The position numbers were made by a program, and so were the translations under genes. The notes under the pieces were generated by a model. That model was not told the DNA's origin, did no database searches, and saw only the letters and a program-made list of their open reading frames with translations. A stretch of 64,000 nucleotides of DNA, taken from Burkholderia sp052045245. GTDB taxonomy: Bacteria; Pseudomonadota; Gammaproteobacteria; Burkholderiales; Burkholderiaceae. The stretch lies in assembly GCF_052045245.1 (NCBI RefSeq), contig NZ_JBQEON010000031.1, positions 26,715-90,714 of the forward strand. The letters run 5' to 3'. Shown here piece after piece: positions 29,537-37,482 of the stretch (position 1 is the stretch's first letter; every line of letters begins with the position of its first letter).

Positions 29537-29668
29537 ATGATGACCGCTCAATCTTCAGTCTTTTGCGCTGTTCCCGATCCGCTGTCGTGTGCGTTGGCAC
29601 GGGACGGCGCGCGCGCGTCGACGTTCGTCGCGCGTGTCCGCACGGTTCGCCGGGAGGTCGCGCGATGA
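29537..29668 (+). CDS. Short upstream ORF between the TPP riboswitch and thiO
   Basis: 43 codons starting MMTAQSSVFC after a good ribosome site (GGAAGGA at 29530-29536) and ending REVAR. Its TGA overlaps the ATG of thiO (ATGA), a typical translational-coupling arrangement. The peptide has no recognisable domain or signal and is rich in Arg/Ala/Val in its second half. It may be a leader whose translation opens the thiO start and so passes on riboswitch control, or it may be an unrecognised small protein. It is also possible that only the overlap geometry matters. No family is assigned. Confidence 0.45.
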   Translation: MMTAQSSVFCAVPDPLSCALARDGARASTFVARVRTVRREVAR

Positions 29669-30816
29669 ACGTCCACGCTTCGAACGTCCAGGCTGCCCGG
29701 CCGGATTTCGCGGTACTCGGCGGCGGCCTCGTCGGCCGGCTGATCGCGTGGCGGCTCGCGGGCGACGGGCATCGCGTCGCGCTGTACGAGCGCGGCGGCC
29801 CGGACGGCGAGCAATCGGCCGCCTGGATCGCGGCCGCGATGCTCGCGCCGCTCGCCGAGGCGGCGAGCGCCGAACTGCTGATCACCGAGCTTGGCGCCGC
29901 GTCGCTCGCGCGTTGGCCGCAATGGCTCGCGGAACTGCCCGAACCGGTGTTCTTCCAGCATCACGGCACGCTCGTCGTCTGGCATCACGCCGATCGCGCC
30001 GAGGCGCCGCTGTTCGAGCGGCGCGTGCGCGCGAACGCACCGGCCGAGCTGTTCGACGGCGGCTTCGTCGCGCTGGCCGGCGCGCAGGTCGACGCGGCCG
30101 AGCCCGCGCTCGCGGGCCGCTTCGCGCGCGGGCTGATGCTGCCGCGCGAAGGGCAGCTCGACAACCGGCAGGCGCTGCGCGCGCTCGCGGCGGGCCTCGC
30201 GCAACGCGGCGTCGAGCTTCACTGGCACGCGACCATCGACGACGCGAACCGGCCCGACGCACATTTCACGATCGACTGCCGCGGGCTCGGCGCGAAACCC
30301 GTGCTGCCGGCACTGCGCGGCATCCGCGGCGAAGTCGCGCGGGTGCGGGCGCCCGGCATCGGTCTCACGCGGCCCGTGCGGTTGCTGCATCCGCGCTATC
30401 CGCTGTACATCGCGCCGAAGCAGGACGACCTGTACGTGATCGGTGCGACCGAGGTAGAGGGCGAGGACATGTCGCCCGTCAGCGTGCGCTCGGCGCTCGA
30501 ACTCCTGAGCGCGGCGTTCTCCGTGCATCCGGCGTTCGGCGAGGCGCGCATCCTCGAACTCAACGCGCAGTGCCGCCCGACGCTGCCGGATCACCGCCCG
30601 GCGGTGATCTGGGACGGTGCGGCGACGCTCGCCGTCAACGGCCTGTACCGGCACGGCTTCATGATCGCGCCGGAAGTCGCGCATGCGGCGGCCGCGTTCG
30701 CGCAAGCCGCGCTCGGCGGCGCGGTCGCCGACGCCGACGCGTTCGCCGCGTGGCGCGATGCCGCGCGCTGGCCGGCGCTCCTTCATCACCGCGACGACGC
30801 GCGCCAGCCGGCCTGA
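29665..30816 (+). CDS. thiO: Glycine oxidase ThiO (FAD-dependent)
   Basis: 383 residues from MNVHASNVQ at 29665, with GGGAGGT upstream. The FAD motif VLGGGLVGRLIAWRLAGDGHRV opens the protein. PLYIAPKQDDLYVIGATE, CRPTLPDHRPAV and GLYRHGFMIAPEVA are the usual DAO/ThiO motifs near the substrate and flavin. It oxidises glycine to iminoglycine (dehydroglycine), the nitrogen/carbon donor for the thiazole ring. Position between the riboswitch and thiS supports ThiO over other amino-acid oxidases. No thiH is present, so thiazole synthesis uses the oxygen-dependent route. Confidence 0.92.
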   Translation: MNVHASNVQAARPDFAVLGGGLVGRLIAWRLAGDGHRVALYERGGPDGEQSAAWIAAAMLAPLAEAASAELLITELGAASLARWPQWLAELPEPVFFQHHGTLVVWHHADRAEAPLFERRVRANAPAELFDGGFVALAGAQVDAAEPALAGRFARGLMLPREGQLDNRQALRALAAGLAQRGVELHWHATIDDANRPDAHFTIDCRGLGAKPVLPALRGIRGEVARVRAPGIGLTRPVRLLHPRYPLYIAPKQDDLYVIGATEVEGEDMSPVSVRSALELLSAAFSVHPAFGEARILELNAQCRPTLPDHRPAVIWDGAATLAVNGLYRHGFMIAPEVAHAAAAFAQAALGGAVADADAFAAWRDAARWPALLHHRDDARQPA

Positions 30817-30848
30817 CGCGCGCCGCCGACCGAATTCGATCAAGCCTC

Positions 30849-31046
30849 ATGGATATCCAGATCAACCAACAGACCCTGACGCTGCCCGACGGCGCGACGG
30901 TGGCCGACGCGCTTGCCGCGTACGGCGCGCGTCCGCCGTACGCGGTCGCGCTGAACGGCAATTTCGTCGCGCGCACGCAGCACGCGGCACGCGCGCTTGC
31001 GACGGGCGACAGGCTCGACGTGGTGCACCCCGTCGCGGGCGGCTGA
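30849..31046 (+). CDS. thiS: Sulfur carrier protein ThiS
   Basis: 65 residues with ubiquitin-like fold features and the essential C-terminal Gly-Gly (VHPVAGG). The start MDIQINQQ and LPDGATVADALAAYG are normal for ThiS. Its C-terminus is adenylated and converted to a thiocarboxylate that gives sulfur to ThiG. It sits between thiO and thiG in the operon. Confidence 0.95.
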   Translation: MDIQINQQTLTLPDGATVADALAAYGARPPYAVALNGNFVARTQHAARALATGDRLDVVHPVAGG

Positions 31047-31084
31047 GCGCCGCCGGTTCGTCCCCGCTCTTCCAGGAAAACGAC

Positions 31085-31900
31085 ATGACGTCCCTCACTT
31101 CCGCCGACGCGCTCACGCTGTACGGCGAAACTTTCGCAAGCCGCGTGCTGCTCGGCACGTCGCGCTATCCGTCGCTGCAGTCGCTGTCCGATTCGATCGC
31201 CGCGTCGCGTCCCGGGATGGTGACGGTCGCGCTGCGCCGCCAGATGACCGGCGGCACGGCCGAGGCCGGCTTCTTCGACCTGCTCAAGCGCCACGCGGTG
31301 CCGCTGCTGCCGAACACGGCCGGCTGCCAGACCGTCGCCGAGGCGGTGACGACCGCGCACATGGCGCGCGAGGTGTTCGACACCGACTGGATCAAGCTCG
31401 AGCTGATCGGCGACGACTACACGCTGCAACCCGATCCGGTCGGGCTGATCGAGGCGGCCGCGCAACTGGTCAAGGACGGCTTCAAGGTGCTGCCGTACTG
31501 CACCGAGGATCTCGTGATCGGCCGGCGCCTGCTCGACGTCGGTTGCGAGGCGCTGATGCCGTGGGGCGCGCCGATCGGCACCGGCAAGGGCGTCGTGAAC
31601 CCGTACGGGCTGCGCGTGCTGCGCGAACGGTTGCCGGACGTGCCGCTGATCGTCGACGCCGGGCTGGGCGTGCCGTCGCATGCGTGCCAGGTGATGGAGT
31701 GGGGCTTCGACGGCGTGCTGCTGAATACGGCCGTGTCGCAGGCCACGCACCCGGAAATCATGGCGCGCGCGTTCGCGCAGGGCGTCGAGGCTGGCCGTGC
31801 GGCCTACCTCGCCGGGCCGATGGACGCGCGCGAGACCGCACACGCGAGTACACCGGTCGTCGGGATGCCGTTCTGGCATCAGGACGGGGGCGGCGCATGA
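31085..31900 (+). CDS. thiG: Thiazole synthase ThiG
   Basis: 271 residues, a TIM barrel. The landmarks are FASRVLLGTSRYPS at the start, the Schiff-base lysine region (TDWIKLELIGDD), PLIVDAGLGVPSHA and GVLLNTAVSQA. It condenses deoxyxylulose phosphate, dehydroglycine and the ThiS thiocarboxylate into the thiazole phosphate. Its stop overlaps the thiE start (ATGA). Confidence 0.96.
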   Translation: MTSLTSADALTLYGETFASRVLLGTSRYPSLQSLSDSIAASRPGMVTVALRRQMTGGTAEAGFFDLLKRHAVPLLPNTAGCQTVAEAVTTAHMAREVFDTDWIKLELIGDDYTLQPDPVGLIEAAAQLVKDGFKVLPYCTEDLVIGRRLLDVGCEALMPWGAPIGTGKGVVNPYGLRVLRERLPDVPLIVDAGLGVPSHACQVMEWGFDGVLLNTAVSQATHPEIMARAFAQGVEAGRAAYLAGPMDARETAHASTPVVGMPFWHQDGGGA

Positions 31901-33021
31901 GCGCGCGCTTCGCCGATGCCTTCTGGCCGCCGGCCGACGAGCTGGCCGAAGCGGCCGAACGGATTCGCGCCCGTCTGGGCGACTGGCCGGCCGGCACGAC
32001 GCCGCGGCGGCTGTGCGTGGCGGCGCCGGACGTGCCGGCCGACGGCGACGTGCTGATCGTATCGGCCGGCGACCGCGCCGCGCAGGCGCGCGCGTCGGCA
32101 GCATCGCGCCCCGCATCGCCGGACGCGGTCGTGATCGAATTCGATGCGCGCGGCGCGGTGCTGCATGCCGCGGGCGTGCGCCATGCGCTGGACGCTGCGC
32201 ATCCGCTGGCGGACGACTGGATCGCGGCGCTTGCCGCGTTCCTCGATTGCGGCTTCGCGCCGATCGATGCGCTGGTGCTTGCCTTGGCGTGGCGCGACGG
32301 CGACGAGACGCGCGCTTCCGATGCGTGGCCGGTCGACGCCGCCCGGTTTCCGCGCGTGGCCGGCCTGGCCGCGGCGCCTGAGCTCGCATTCCCGCCGTGC
32401 CCGGCGCAACTCGGCCTCTATCCGGTCGTCCCGGATGCCGAATGGGTCGAACGCGTGCTCGATTGCGGCGCGCGAACCGTGCAGCTGCGTGTGAAAGACG
32501 CGAATCCCGACGCGTTGCGCCGGGAAATCGCGCGGGCGGTCGCGGCAGGGCGCCGCTATCCCGATGCGCGCGTTTTCATCAACGATCACTGGCAGATCGC
32601 GGTAGAAGAGGGGGCGTACGGCGTACATCTGGGTCAGGAAGACCTCGAGACGGCCGATCTCGCGGCGATCGCGCGCGCCGGGCTGCACCTCGGGCTGTCG
32701 AGCCACGGTTATTACGAGATGTTGCGCGCGTTGCACGAGCGCCCGAGCTATCTGGCGCTCGGTCCTGTTTATGCGACCGCGACCAAGGCGGTCGCCGCAC
32801 CGCCGCAGGGCCTCGCCCGAATTGCCCGCTATGCGCGCTTCGCCGGCGCGCGTGCGCCGCTCGTCGCGATCGGTGGCGTCGGGCTCGAGGCATTGCCGGA
32901 CGTACTGGCGACGGGCGTCGGCAGCGTTGCGGTGGTCAGTGCGATCACGCGCGCAAGCGATTGCCGGGCGGCGATTGTTGCGTTGCAGCAATGTTTTGCC
33001 CGACAATTTGACAATCATTGA
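31897..33021 (+). CDS. thiE: Thiamine-phosphate synthase ThiE with N-terminal extension
   Basis: 374 residues, compared with about 210 for ordinary ThiE. The enzyme domain starts near residue 165: LGLYPVVPD, RTVQLRVKD (pyrophosphate site), FINDHWQIA, GVHLGQEDL, GLSSHG, YLALGPVYAT and VAIGGVGLEAL. It joins the thiazole and pyrimidine phosphates. The first 160 residues (MSARFADAFWPPADELAE, VLIVSAGD, FGFAPIDALVLALAW-like segment) match no domain I can name. They are too short for a full ThiD kinase, the usual ThiE fusion partner. Overlaps thiG by four bases. Confidence 0.9.
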   Translation: MSARFADAFWPPADELAEAAERIRARLGDWPAGTTPRRLCVAAPDVPADGDVLIVSAGDRAAQARASAASRPASPDAVVIEFDARGAVLHAAGVRHALDAAHPLADDWIAALAAFLDCGFAPIDALVLALAWRDGDETRASDAWPVDAARFPRVAGLAAAPELAFPPCPAQLGLYPVVPDAEWVERVLDCGARTVQLRVKDANPDALRREIARAVAAGRRYPDARVFINDHWQIAVEEGAYGVHLGQEDLETADLAAIARAGLHLGLSSHGYYEMLRALHERPSYLALGPVYATATKAVAAPPQGLARIARYARFAGARAPLVAIGGVGLEALPDVLATGVGSVAVVSAITRASDCRAAIVALQQCFARQFDNH

Positions 33022-33043
33022 CCGCGGGGTCCGGAACGGCGTC

Positions 33044-33073
33044 ACGACATCATTCCAAGGCAGGCCCTATAAT
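33044..33073 (+). promoter_or_regulatory. Promoter of the mla operon
   Basis: ACGACA at 33044-33049 and a perfect TATAAT at 33068-33073, 18-base spacer, about 32 bp before the mlaF GTG. The -10 region with its downstream bases closely resembles the one at 37377-37399. Confidence 0.6.
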
Positions 33074-33105
33074 TCGGCGTTCTGCGTAAAAGGACTGTCA
33101 GCTCC

Positions 33106-33927
33106 GTGAGCCCCGCTCCTACCGAAACCCTGCTGGAACTTCGCGACGTCGACTTTGGCTACGGCGACCGCCTCGTCCTGTCGAACCTGAACATGCGCTT
33201 CGGGCGCGGCAAGGTCGTCGCCGTCATGGGCGGGTCGGGCGGCGGCAAGACGACCGTGCTGCGCCTGATCGGCGGCCTCGTGCGCGCGAACCGCGGCCAG
33301 GTGCTGTTCGACGGCGCCGATGTCGGCGCGCAGACGCGCGACGGCCTGTACGCGCTGCGCCGCAAGATGGGCATGTTGTTCCAGTTCGGCGCCTTGTTCA
33401 CCGACATGTCGGTGTTCGAGAACGTCGCGTTCTCGCTGCGCGAACACACCGACCTGCCCGACGACCTGATCCGCGACCTCGTGCTGATGAAGCTCAACGC
33501 GGTCGGCCTGCGCGGCGCGCGCGACCTGATGCCGTCCGAGGTGTCGGGCGGGATGGCGCGCCGCATCGCGCTGGCGCGCGCGATCGCGCTCGACCCGCAG
33601 CTCATCATGTACGACGAGCCGTTCGCGGGCCTCGACCCGATCTCGCTCGGCATCACCGCGAACCTGATCCGCACGTTGAACCAGGCGCTCGGCGCGACGT
33701 CGATCCTCGTCACGCACGACGTGCCGGAATCGTTCGCGATCGCCGATTACGTCTATTTTCTGGCCAATGGCAGCGTGCTCGCGCAGGGTACGCCCGACGA
33801 GCTGCGCGCATCGACCGATCCGAGCGTGCGCCAGTTCATCGACGGCGCGCCGGACGGCCCGTACAAATTTCATTACACGAGCGCGCCGCTGGCAGCGGAT
33901 TTCGGGCTCGGCGGAGGACGCGCATGA
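33106..33927 (+). CDS. mlaF: Phospholipid transport ATP-binding protein MlaF
   Basis: 273 residues from GTG at 33106. Walker A GGSGGGKTT, Q-loop LFQFGALFTDMSVFENV, signature VSGGMARRIALARA (the MlaF/MKL type) and Walker B IMYDEPFAGLDP are present, with the H-loop VTHDVPE. It powers the MlaFEDB inner-membrane complex, which moves phospholipids between the outer and inner membranes to keep lipid asymmetry. Four-base overlap with mlaE. First gene of mlaF-E-D-A-C-B. Confidence 0.96.
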   Translation: MSPAPTETLLELRDVDFGYGDRLVLSNLNMRFGRGKVVAVMGGSGGGKTTVLRLIGGLVRANRGQVLFDGADVGAQTRDGLYALRRKMGMLFQFGALFTDMSVFENVAFSLREHTDLPDDLIRDLVLMKLNAVGLRGARDLMPSEVSGGMARRIALARAIALDPQLIMYDEPFAGLDPISLGITANLIRTLNQALGATSILVTHDVPESFAIADYVYFLANGSVLAQGTPDELRASTDPSVRQFIDGAPDGPYKFHYTSAPLAADFGLGGGRA

Positions 33928-34691
33928 TCAGCGCGATCGGACGTTACGTCATCGGCGGCCTCGAGCGCGCGGGCTACGGCACGCGGCTGTTCGTGCGCCT
34001 CGTGCTGGAATTCTTCCCGCTGCTGCGCCGGCCGAGGCTGGTCACGAAGCAGATCCACTTCCTCGGCAACTATTCGTTCGTGATCATTGCCGTGTCGGGG
34101 CTGTTCGTCGGTTTCGTGCTCGGCCTGCAGGGCTATTACACGCTGAACCGCTACGGGTCCGAGCAGGCGCTCGGCCTGCTGGTTGCGCTGTCGCTCGTGC
34201 GCGAGCTCGGGCCGGTCGTCACCGCGCTGCTGTTCGCAGGCCGCGCGGGCACGTCGCTCACGGCCGAGATCGGCCTGATGAAGGCCGGCGAGCAGCTCAC
34301 CGCGCTCGAGATGATGGCCGTCGACCCGATCAAGACGGTGATCGCGCCGCGCTTGTGGGCCGGCATCATCGCGATGCCGCTGCTCGCGGCGATCTTCAAC
34401 GCCGTCGGCGTGCTCGGCGGCTATTTCGTCGGGGTCGTGCTGATCGGCGTCGATCCGGGCGCGTTCTGGTCGCAGATGCAGGGCGGGGTCCAGGTGTGGG
34501 CCGACGTCGGCAACGGCGTGATCAAGAGCATCGTGTTCGGGTTCGCCGTGACCTTCATTGCGCTGTTTCAAGGGTATGAAGCGAAGCCCACGCCCGAAGG
34601 CGTGTCGCGCGCGACGACCAAGACGGTCGTGTTCGCGTCGCTCGCCGTACTCGGCCTCGATTTCCTGCTGACCGCGCTGATGTTCAGCTAA
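33924..34691 (+). CDS. mlaE: Phospholipid transport permease MlaE
   Basis: 255 residues with about five hydrophobic helices. The family core is FLGNYSFVIIAVSGLFVGFVL, LVRELGPVVTALLFAGRAG and EIGLMKAGEQLTALEMMAVDP, a coupling region facing MlaF. It forms the dimeric membrane part of the Mla complex. Overlap with mlaF and 24 bp to mlaD support one transcript. Confidence 0.97.
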   Translation: MISAIGRYVIGGLERAGYGTRLFVRLVLEFFPLLRRPRLVTKQIHFLGNYSFVIIAVSGLFVGFVLGLQGYYTLNRYGSEQALGLLVALSLVRELGPVVTALLFAGRAGTSLTAEIGLMKAGEQLTALEMMAVDPIKTVIAPRLWAGIIAMPLLAAIFNAVGVLGGYFVGVVLIGVDPGAFWSQMQGGVQVWADVGNGVIKSIVFGFAVTFIALFQGYEAKPTPEGVSRATTKTVVFASLAVLGLDFLLTALMFS

Positions 34692-34715
34692 GCCTCAGCC
34701 AAGCCAAATTTTGGA

Positions 34716-35282
34716 ATGACGATGAAAAAGACTGCTCTCGACTTCTGGGTCGGCCTGTTCGTGGTGGTGGGCTTCCTTGCGGTGCTGTTCCTGGCGCTCA
34801 AGGTAGGCAACATGAGCTCGCTGTCGTTTCAGCCAACCTACTCGGTGAGGATGAAATTCGACAACATCGGCGGGCTGAAGCCGCGCGCGGCCGTGAAGAG
34901 CGCGGGCGTCGTGGTCGGCCGCGTGAAGACGATCGGCTTCGATCCGAATACCTACCAGGCGGTCGTGACGATCGACGTCGACGGCCAATACCCGTTCCCG
35001 AAGGATTCGTCGGCGAAGATCCTGACGTCCGGCCTGCTCGGCGAGCAGTACATCGGCCTCGATCCGGGCGGCGACACCGAAATGTTGAAATCCGGCGATA
35101 CGATCACGATGACGCAGTCGGCGATCGTGCTCGAGAACCTGATCGGCCAGTTCCTGTACAGCAAGGCCGCCGATGCGGGCGGCGCGAAGCCGGCCGCCGG
35201 GGCGTCGGCCGCGCCCGCACCGGCCGCGCCCGCACCCGTGGCGGTGCCGGCGTCCGCGGTGTCCGGTTCGGGCGCCCAATAA
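34716..35282 (+). CDS. mlaD: Phospholipid-binding MCE-domain protein MlaD
   Basis: 188 residues. One N-terminal helix (TALDFWVGLFVVVGFLAVLFLAL) anchors it in the inner membrane, and a single MCE domain follows (VRMKFDNIGGLKPRAAVKSAGVVVG, KILTSGLLGEQYIGLDPGG). The tail is Ala/Pro low complexity. As a hexameric ring it receives lipid from MlaC. ATG at 34716 or 34722 are both possible. Confidence 0.96.
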   Translation: MTMKKTALDFWVGLFVVVGFLAVLFLALKVGNMSSLSFQPTYSVRMKFDNIGGLKPRAAVKSAGVVVGRVKTIGFDPNTYQAVVTIDVDGQYPFPKDSSAKILTSGLLGEQYIGLDPGGDTEMLKSGDTITMTQSAIVLENLIGQFLYSKAADAGGAKPAAGASAAPAPAAPAPVAVPASAVSGSGAQ

Positions 35283-35308
35283 CCACACGAGAGAAGGACA
35301 AGAGGGTA

Positions 35309-36277
35309 ATGACCATGCAGACGATCCGCATCAGGCACGCCGCGCTCGCCGTGGCGGCAGTCGCCGCGCTGAGCGGTTGCGCGACCGTGCAGACGCCGAC
35401 CAAGGGCGATCCGCTCGAAGGTTTCAACCGGACGATGTACACATTCAACGACACGGTCGATACCTACGCGCTGAAGCCGGTCGCGAAGGGCTACCAGTAC
35501 GTGGTGCCGCAGCCGGTGCGAGACAGCGTGACGAACTTCTTCTCGAACATCGGCGACGTCTACATCGCGGCGAACAACATCGTGCAGATGCGGATCGCGG
35601 ACGGCGTCGGCGACCTCATGCGCGTCGTGATCAACACGGTGTTCGGCGTCGGCGGCCTGTTCGACGTCGCGACGATCGCGAAACTGCCGAAGCACACGGC
35701 CGACTTCGGGATCACGATGGGCCGCTACGGCATGCCGTCGGGCCCGTATCTCGTGCTGCCGCTGCTCGGCCCGAGCACGCTGCGCGACACGGCCGGCCTC
35801 GGCGTCGACTACGTCGGCAACCCGCTCACCTACGTGAAGCCGGACGGCCTGAGCTGGGGCCTGTTCGGCGTGAACCTCGTCAACACGCGCGCGAACCTGC
35901 TCGGCGCGGGCGACGTGCTGGATGCCGCGGCGCTCGACAAGTATTCGTTCGTGCGCAACGCGTACCTGCAGCGTCGTCAGATGCTGATCGACAACGCGCG
36001 CGGCGAGGCCGCCACGACGTCGAGCAACGACGCGCTGCCGAAGTACGATCTGCCGGACGACGGCGCGGCTCCGGCGGCAGCCGGCGCGGCCGGTACGGCG
36101 GGTGCCGCGGCAGTCGGCGGCGCGACGGCGCCGGCCGGCGCATCGGGTGCGGCGGTGGCTGCACCGGCCTCGGGTGCCGAAATGCCGAACCCGGCCAGCG
36201 CGACGACCGTGCCGCCGATGCAGGTGGCGCCGCCGTCGCCGGGCGGGTTCCACTTCCCGAGCATTCGGCTGCACTGA
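35309..36277 (+). CDS. mlaA: Outer-membrane lipoprotein MlaA (VacJ)
   Basis: 322 residues. Signal peptide with lipobox LSGC (Cys about residue 23), then the VacJ domain: DPLEGFNRTMYTFND, FFSNIGDVYIAANN, FGVGGLFDVA, GRYGMPSGPYLVLPLLGPST. It forms a channel that removes misplaced phospholipids from the outer leaflet and passes them to MlaC. The last 80 residues are Ala/Pro/Gly-rich and not part of the domain. In this group mlaA lies inside the mla operon, unlike E. coli where it is separate. Confidence 0.96.
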   Translation: MTMQTIRIRHAALAVAAVAALSGCATVQTPTKGDPLEGFNRTMYTFNDTVDTYALKPVAKGYQYVVPQPVRDSVTNFFSNIGDVYIAANNIVQMRIADGVGDLMRVVINTVFGVGGLFDVATIAKLPKHTADFGITMGRYGMPSGPYLVLPLLGPSTLRDTAGLGVDYVGNPLTYVKPDGLSWGLFGVNLVNTRANLLGAGDVLDAAALDKYSFVRNAYLQRRQMLIDNARGEAATTSSNDALPKYDLPDDGAAPAAAGAAGTAGAAAVGGATAPAGASGAAVAAPASGAEMPNPASATTVPPMQVAPPSPGGFHFPSIRLH

Positions 36278-36314
36278 CGGACTTACATTCGTTACAGCCG
36301 GAAACGATTCAGTC

Positions 36315-36346
36315 GGTAGCGCACGCGAACTTGCGCGTAAGCTACC
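36315..36346 (+). other. Stem-loop between mlaA and mlaC
   Basis: GGTAGC pairs with GCTACC (36315-36320 with 36341-36346) and an inner ACGCG with CGCGT. No T-run follows, so it is not a standard terminator. It may affect mRNA stability between mlaA and mlaC. Confidence 0.4.
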
Positions 36347-36388
36347 GTCTCCAACCTTCGCATCGACTCATTCATGCAGGTCACTACG

Positions 36389-37018
36389 ATGAAAAAACTG
36401 TTCCTGATCCCGGTTTTCGCGGCGCTGTTCTCGTTCGGCAGCGCGGCTCACGCGCAAGTCGACCAGTCGAACCCGCAGTCGCTGATCAAGACGGCAACGC
36501 AGCAGGTGCTCGACGAAGTCAAGCAGCAGACGATCAAGCAAGGCGATACCAATCGCATCATCACGATCGTCAACAAGGACATCTTGCCGTACACCGATTT
36601 CCGCCGCACCACGCAGCTGGCAATGGGCCGCAACTGGCGCGCGGCGTCGGCCGAGCAGCAACAGCAGGTTCAGGAGCAGTTCAAGCTGCTGCTGATCCGC
36701 ACGTATTCGGGCGCGCTCGCCCAGTTGAAGCCGGACCAGCAGATCCAGTACCCGCCGTTCCGCGCCGATCCGGCCGACACCGACGTCGTCGTGAAGACGG
36801 TCGCGATGAACAACGGCCAGCCGGTCCAGATCGACTACCGCCTGTACAAGACGGCCAACGGCTGGAAGGTGTATGACCTGAACGTGCTCGGCGCATGGCT
36901 GATCCAGACGTACCAGCAGCAGTTCAACGAGAAGATCCAGCAAAGCGGCGTGGACGGCCTGATCAAGTTCCTGACGCAACGCAACCAGGAACTTGCCGCC
37001 GGCAAGCAGGCGTCGTGA
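36389..37018 (+). CDS. mlaC: Periplasmic phospholipid shuttle MlaC
   Basis: 209 residues from MKKLFLIPVF, with GCAGGT upstream; an in-frame ATG at 36374 would add five residues that spoil the signal start. The signal peptide ends at AHAQ. The mature protein has the Ttg2D/MlaC pieces DILPYTDFRRTTQLAMGRNW, FKLLLIRTYSGAL and YDLNVLGAWLIQTYQQQF. It carries phospholipid across the periplasm between MlaA and MlaD. mlaB overlaps its stop. Confidence 0.95.
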   Translation: MKKLFLIPVFAALFSFGSAAHAQVDQSNPQSLIKTATQQVLDEVKQQTIKQGDTNRIITIVNKDILPYTDFRRTTQLAMGRNWRAASAEQQQQVQEQFKLLLIRTYSGALAQLKPDQQIQYPPFRADPADTDVVVKTVAMNNGQPVQIDYRLYKTANGWKVYDLNVLGAWLIQTYQQQFNEKIQQSGVDGLIKFLTQRNQELAAGKQAS

Positions 37019-37290
37019 GCGGCTTCGCCGCCGGCTCCTCGCTGACCGTCGCGAGCGCGAAGTCCGCGCTCGCGGACGGTCTCGCGCGCATCGGCGCCGG
37101 CGCGACCGCCGTCGATTGCGCGACGCTGACGCAGTTCGACTCGTCCGCGCTCGCCGTGCTGCTCGCATGGCAACGTGCCGCCAAAGCGCGCGGCGCGACC
37201 CTCGACATCCTCAATCTCCCTCCGAAGCTCGCCAGCCTCGCGCGTGCCTACGGCGTCGACGCGCTCATCGAAGGCACCGGGCGACATTGA
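37015..37290 (+). CDS. mlaB: STAS-domain protein MlaB
   Basis: 91 residues from GTG at 37015, overlapping the mlaC stop by four bases. STAS-fold features are present: VDCATLTQFDSSALAVLLAW with the conserved serine, and LDILNLPPKLASLARAYGVD. MlaB binds MlaF and is needed for stability of the MlaFEDB complex. The length and position at the end of the operon fit the family. Confidence 0.92.
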   Translation: MSGFAAGSSLTVASAKSALADGLARIGAGATAVDCATLTQFDSSALAVLLAWQRAAKARGATLDILNLPPKLASLARAYGVDALIEGTGRH

Positions 37291-37376
37291 CCCTGTCCGA
37301 CCGAAGCCTGCCGCGCCAGCCGGCGCGCGCACGCTTCAGGCCGCGCGCCCCCGGCGTCGGCTTCACCAGCCGGTTT

Positions 37377-37399
37377 GCCCTATAATCAAGCGTTTTGCG
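37377..37399 (+). promoter_or_regulatory. Promoter -10 region upstream of the YadG-like ATPase
   Basis: Perfect TATAAT at 37381-37386. The 23 bases from GCCCTATAAT onward match those at the mla promoter (33064-33086) at about 19 positions. No good -35 box was found, so this might be an extended or activator-dependent promoter. The leader would be about 90 nt. Confidence 0.45.
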
Positions 37400-37482
37400 G
37401 GGCAGCCAATCGGCGTCCGGCCCCCATTTTCATTCGCAGCAAGCACAGAATAGGCGTCGCGGCCCTGGCGTCGCGCACAGTC

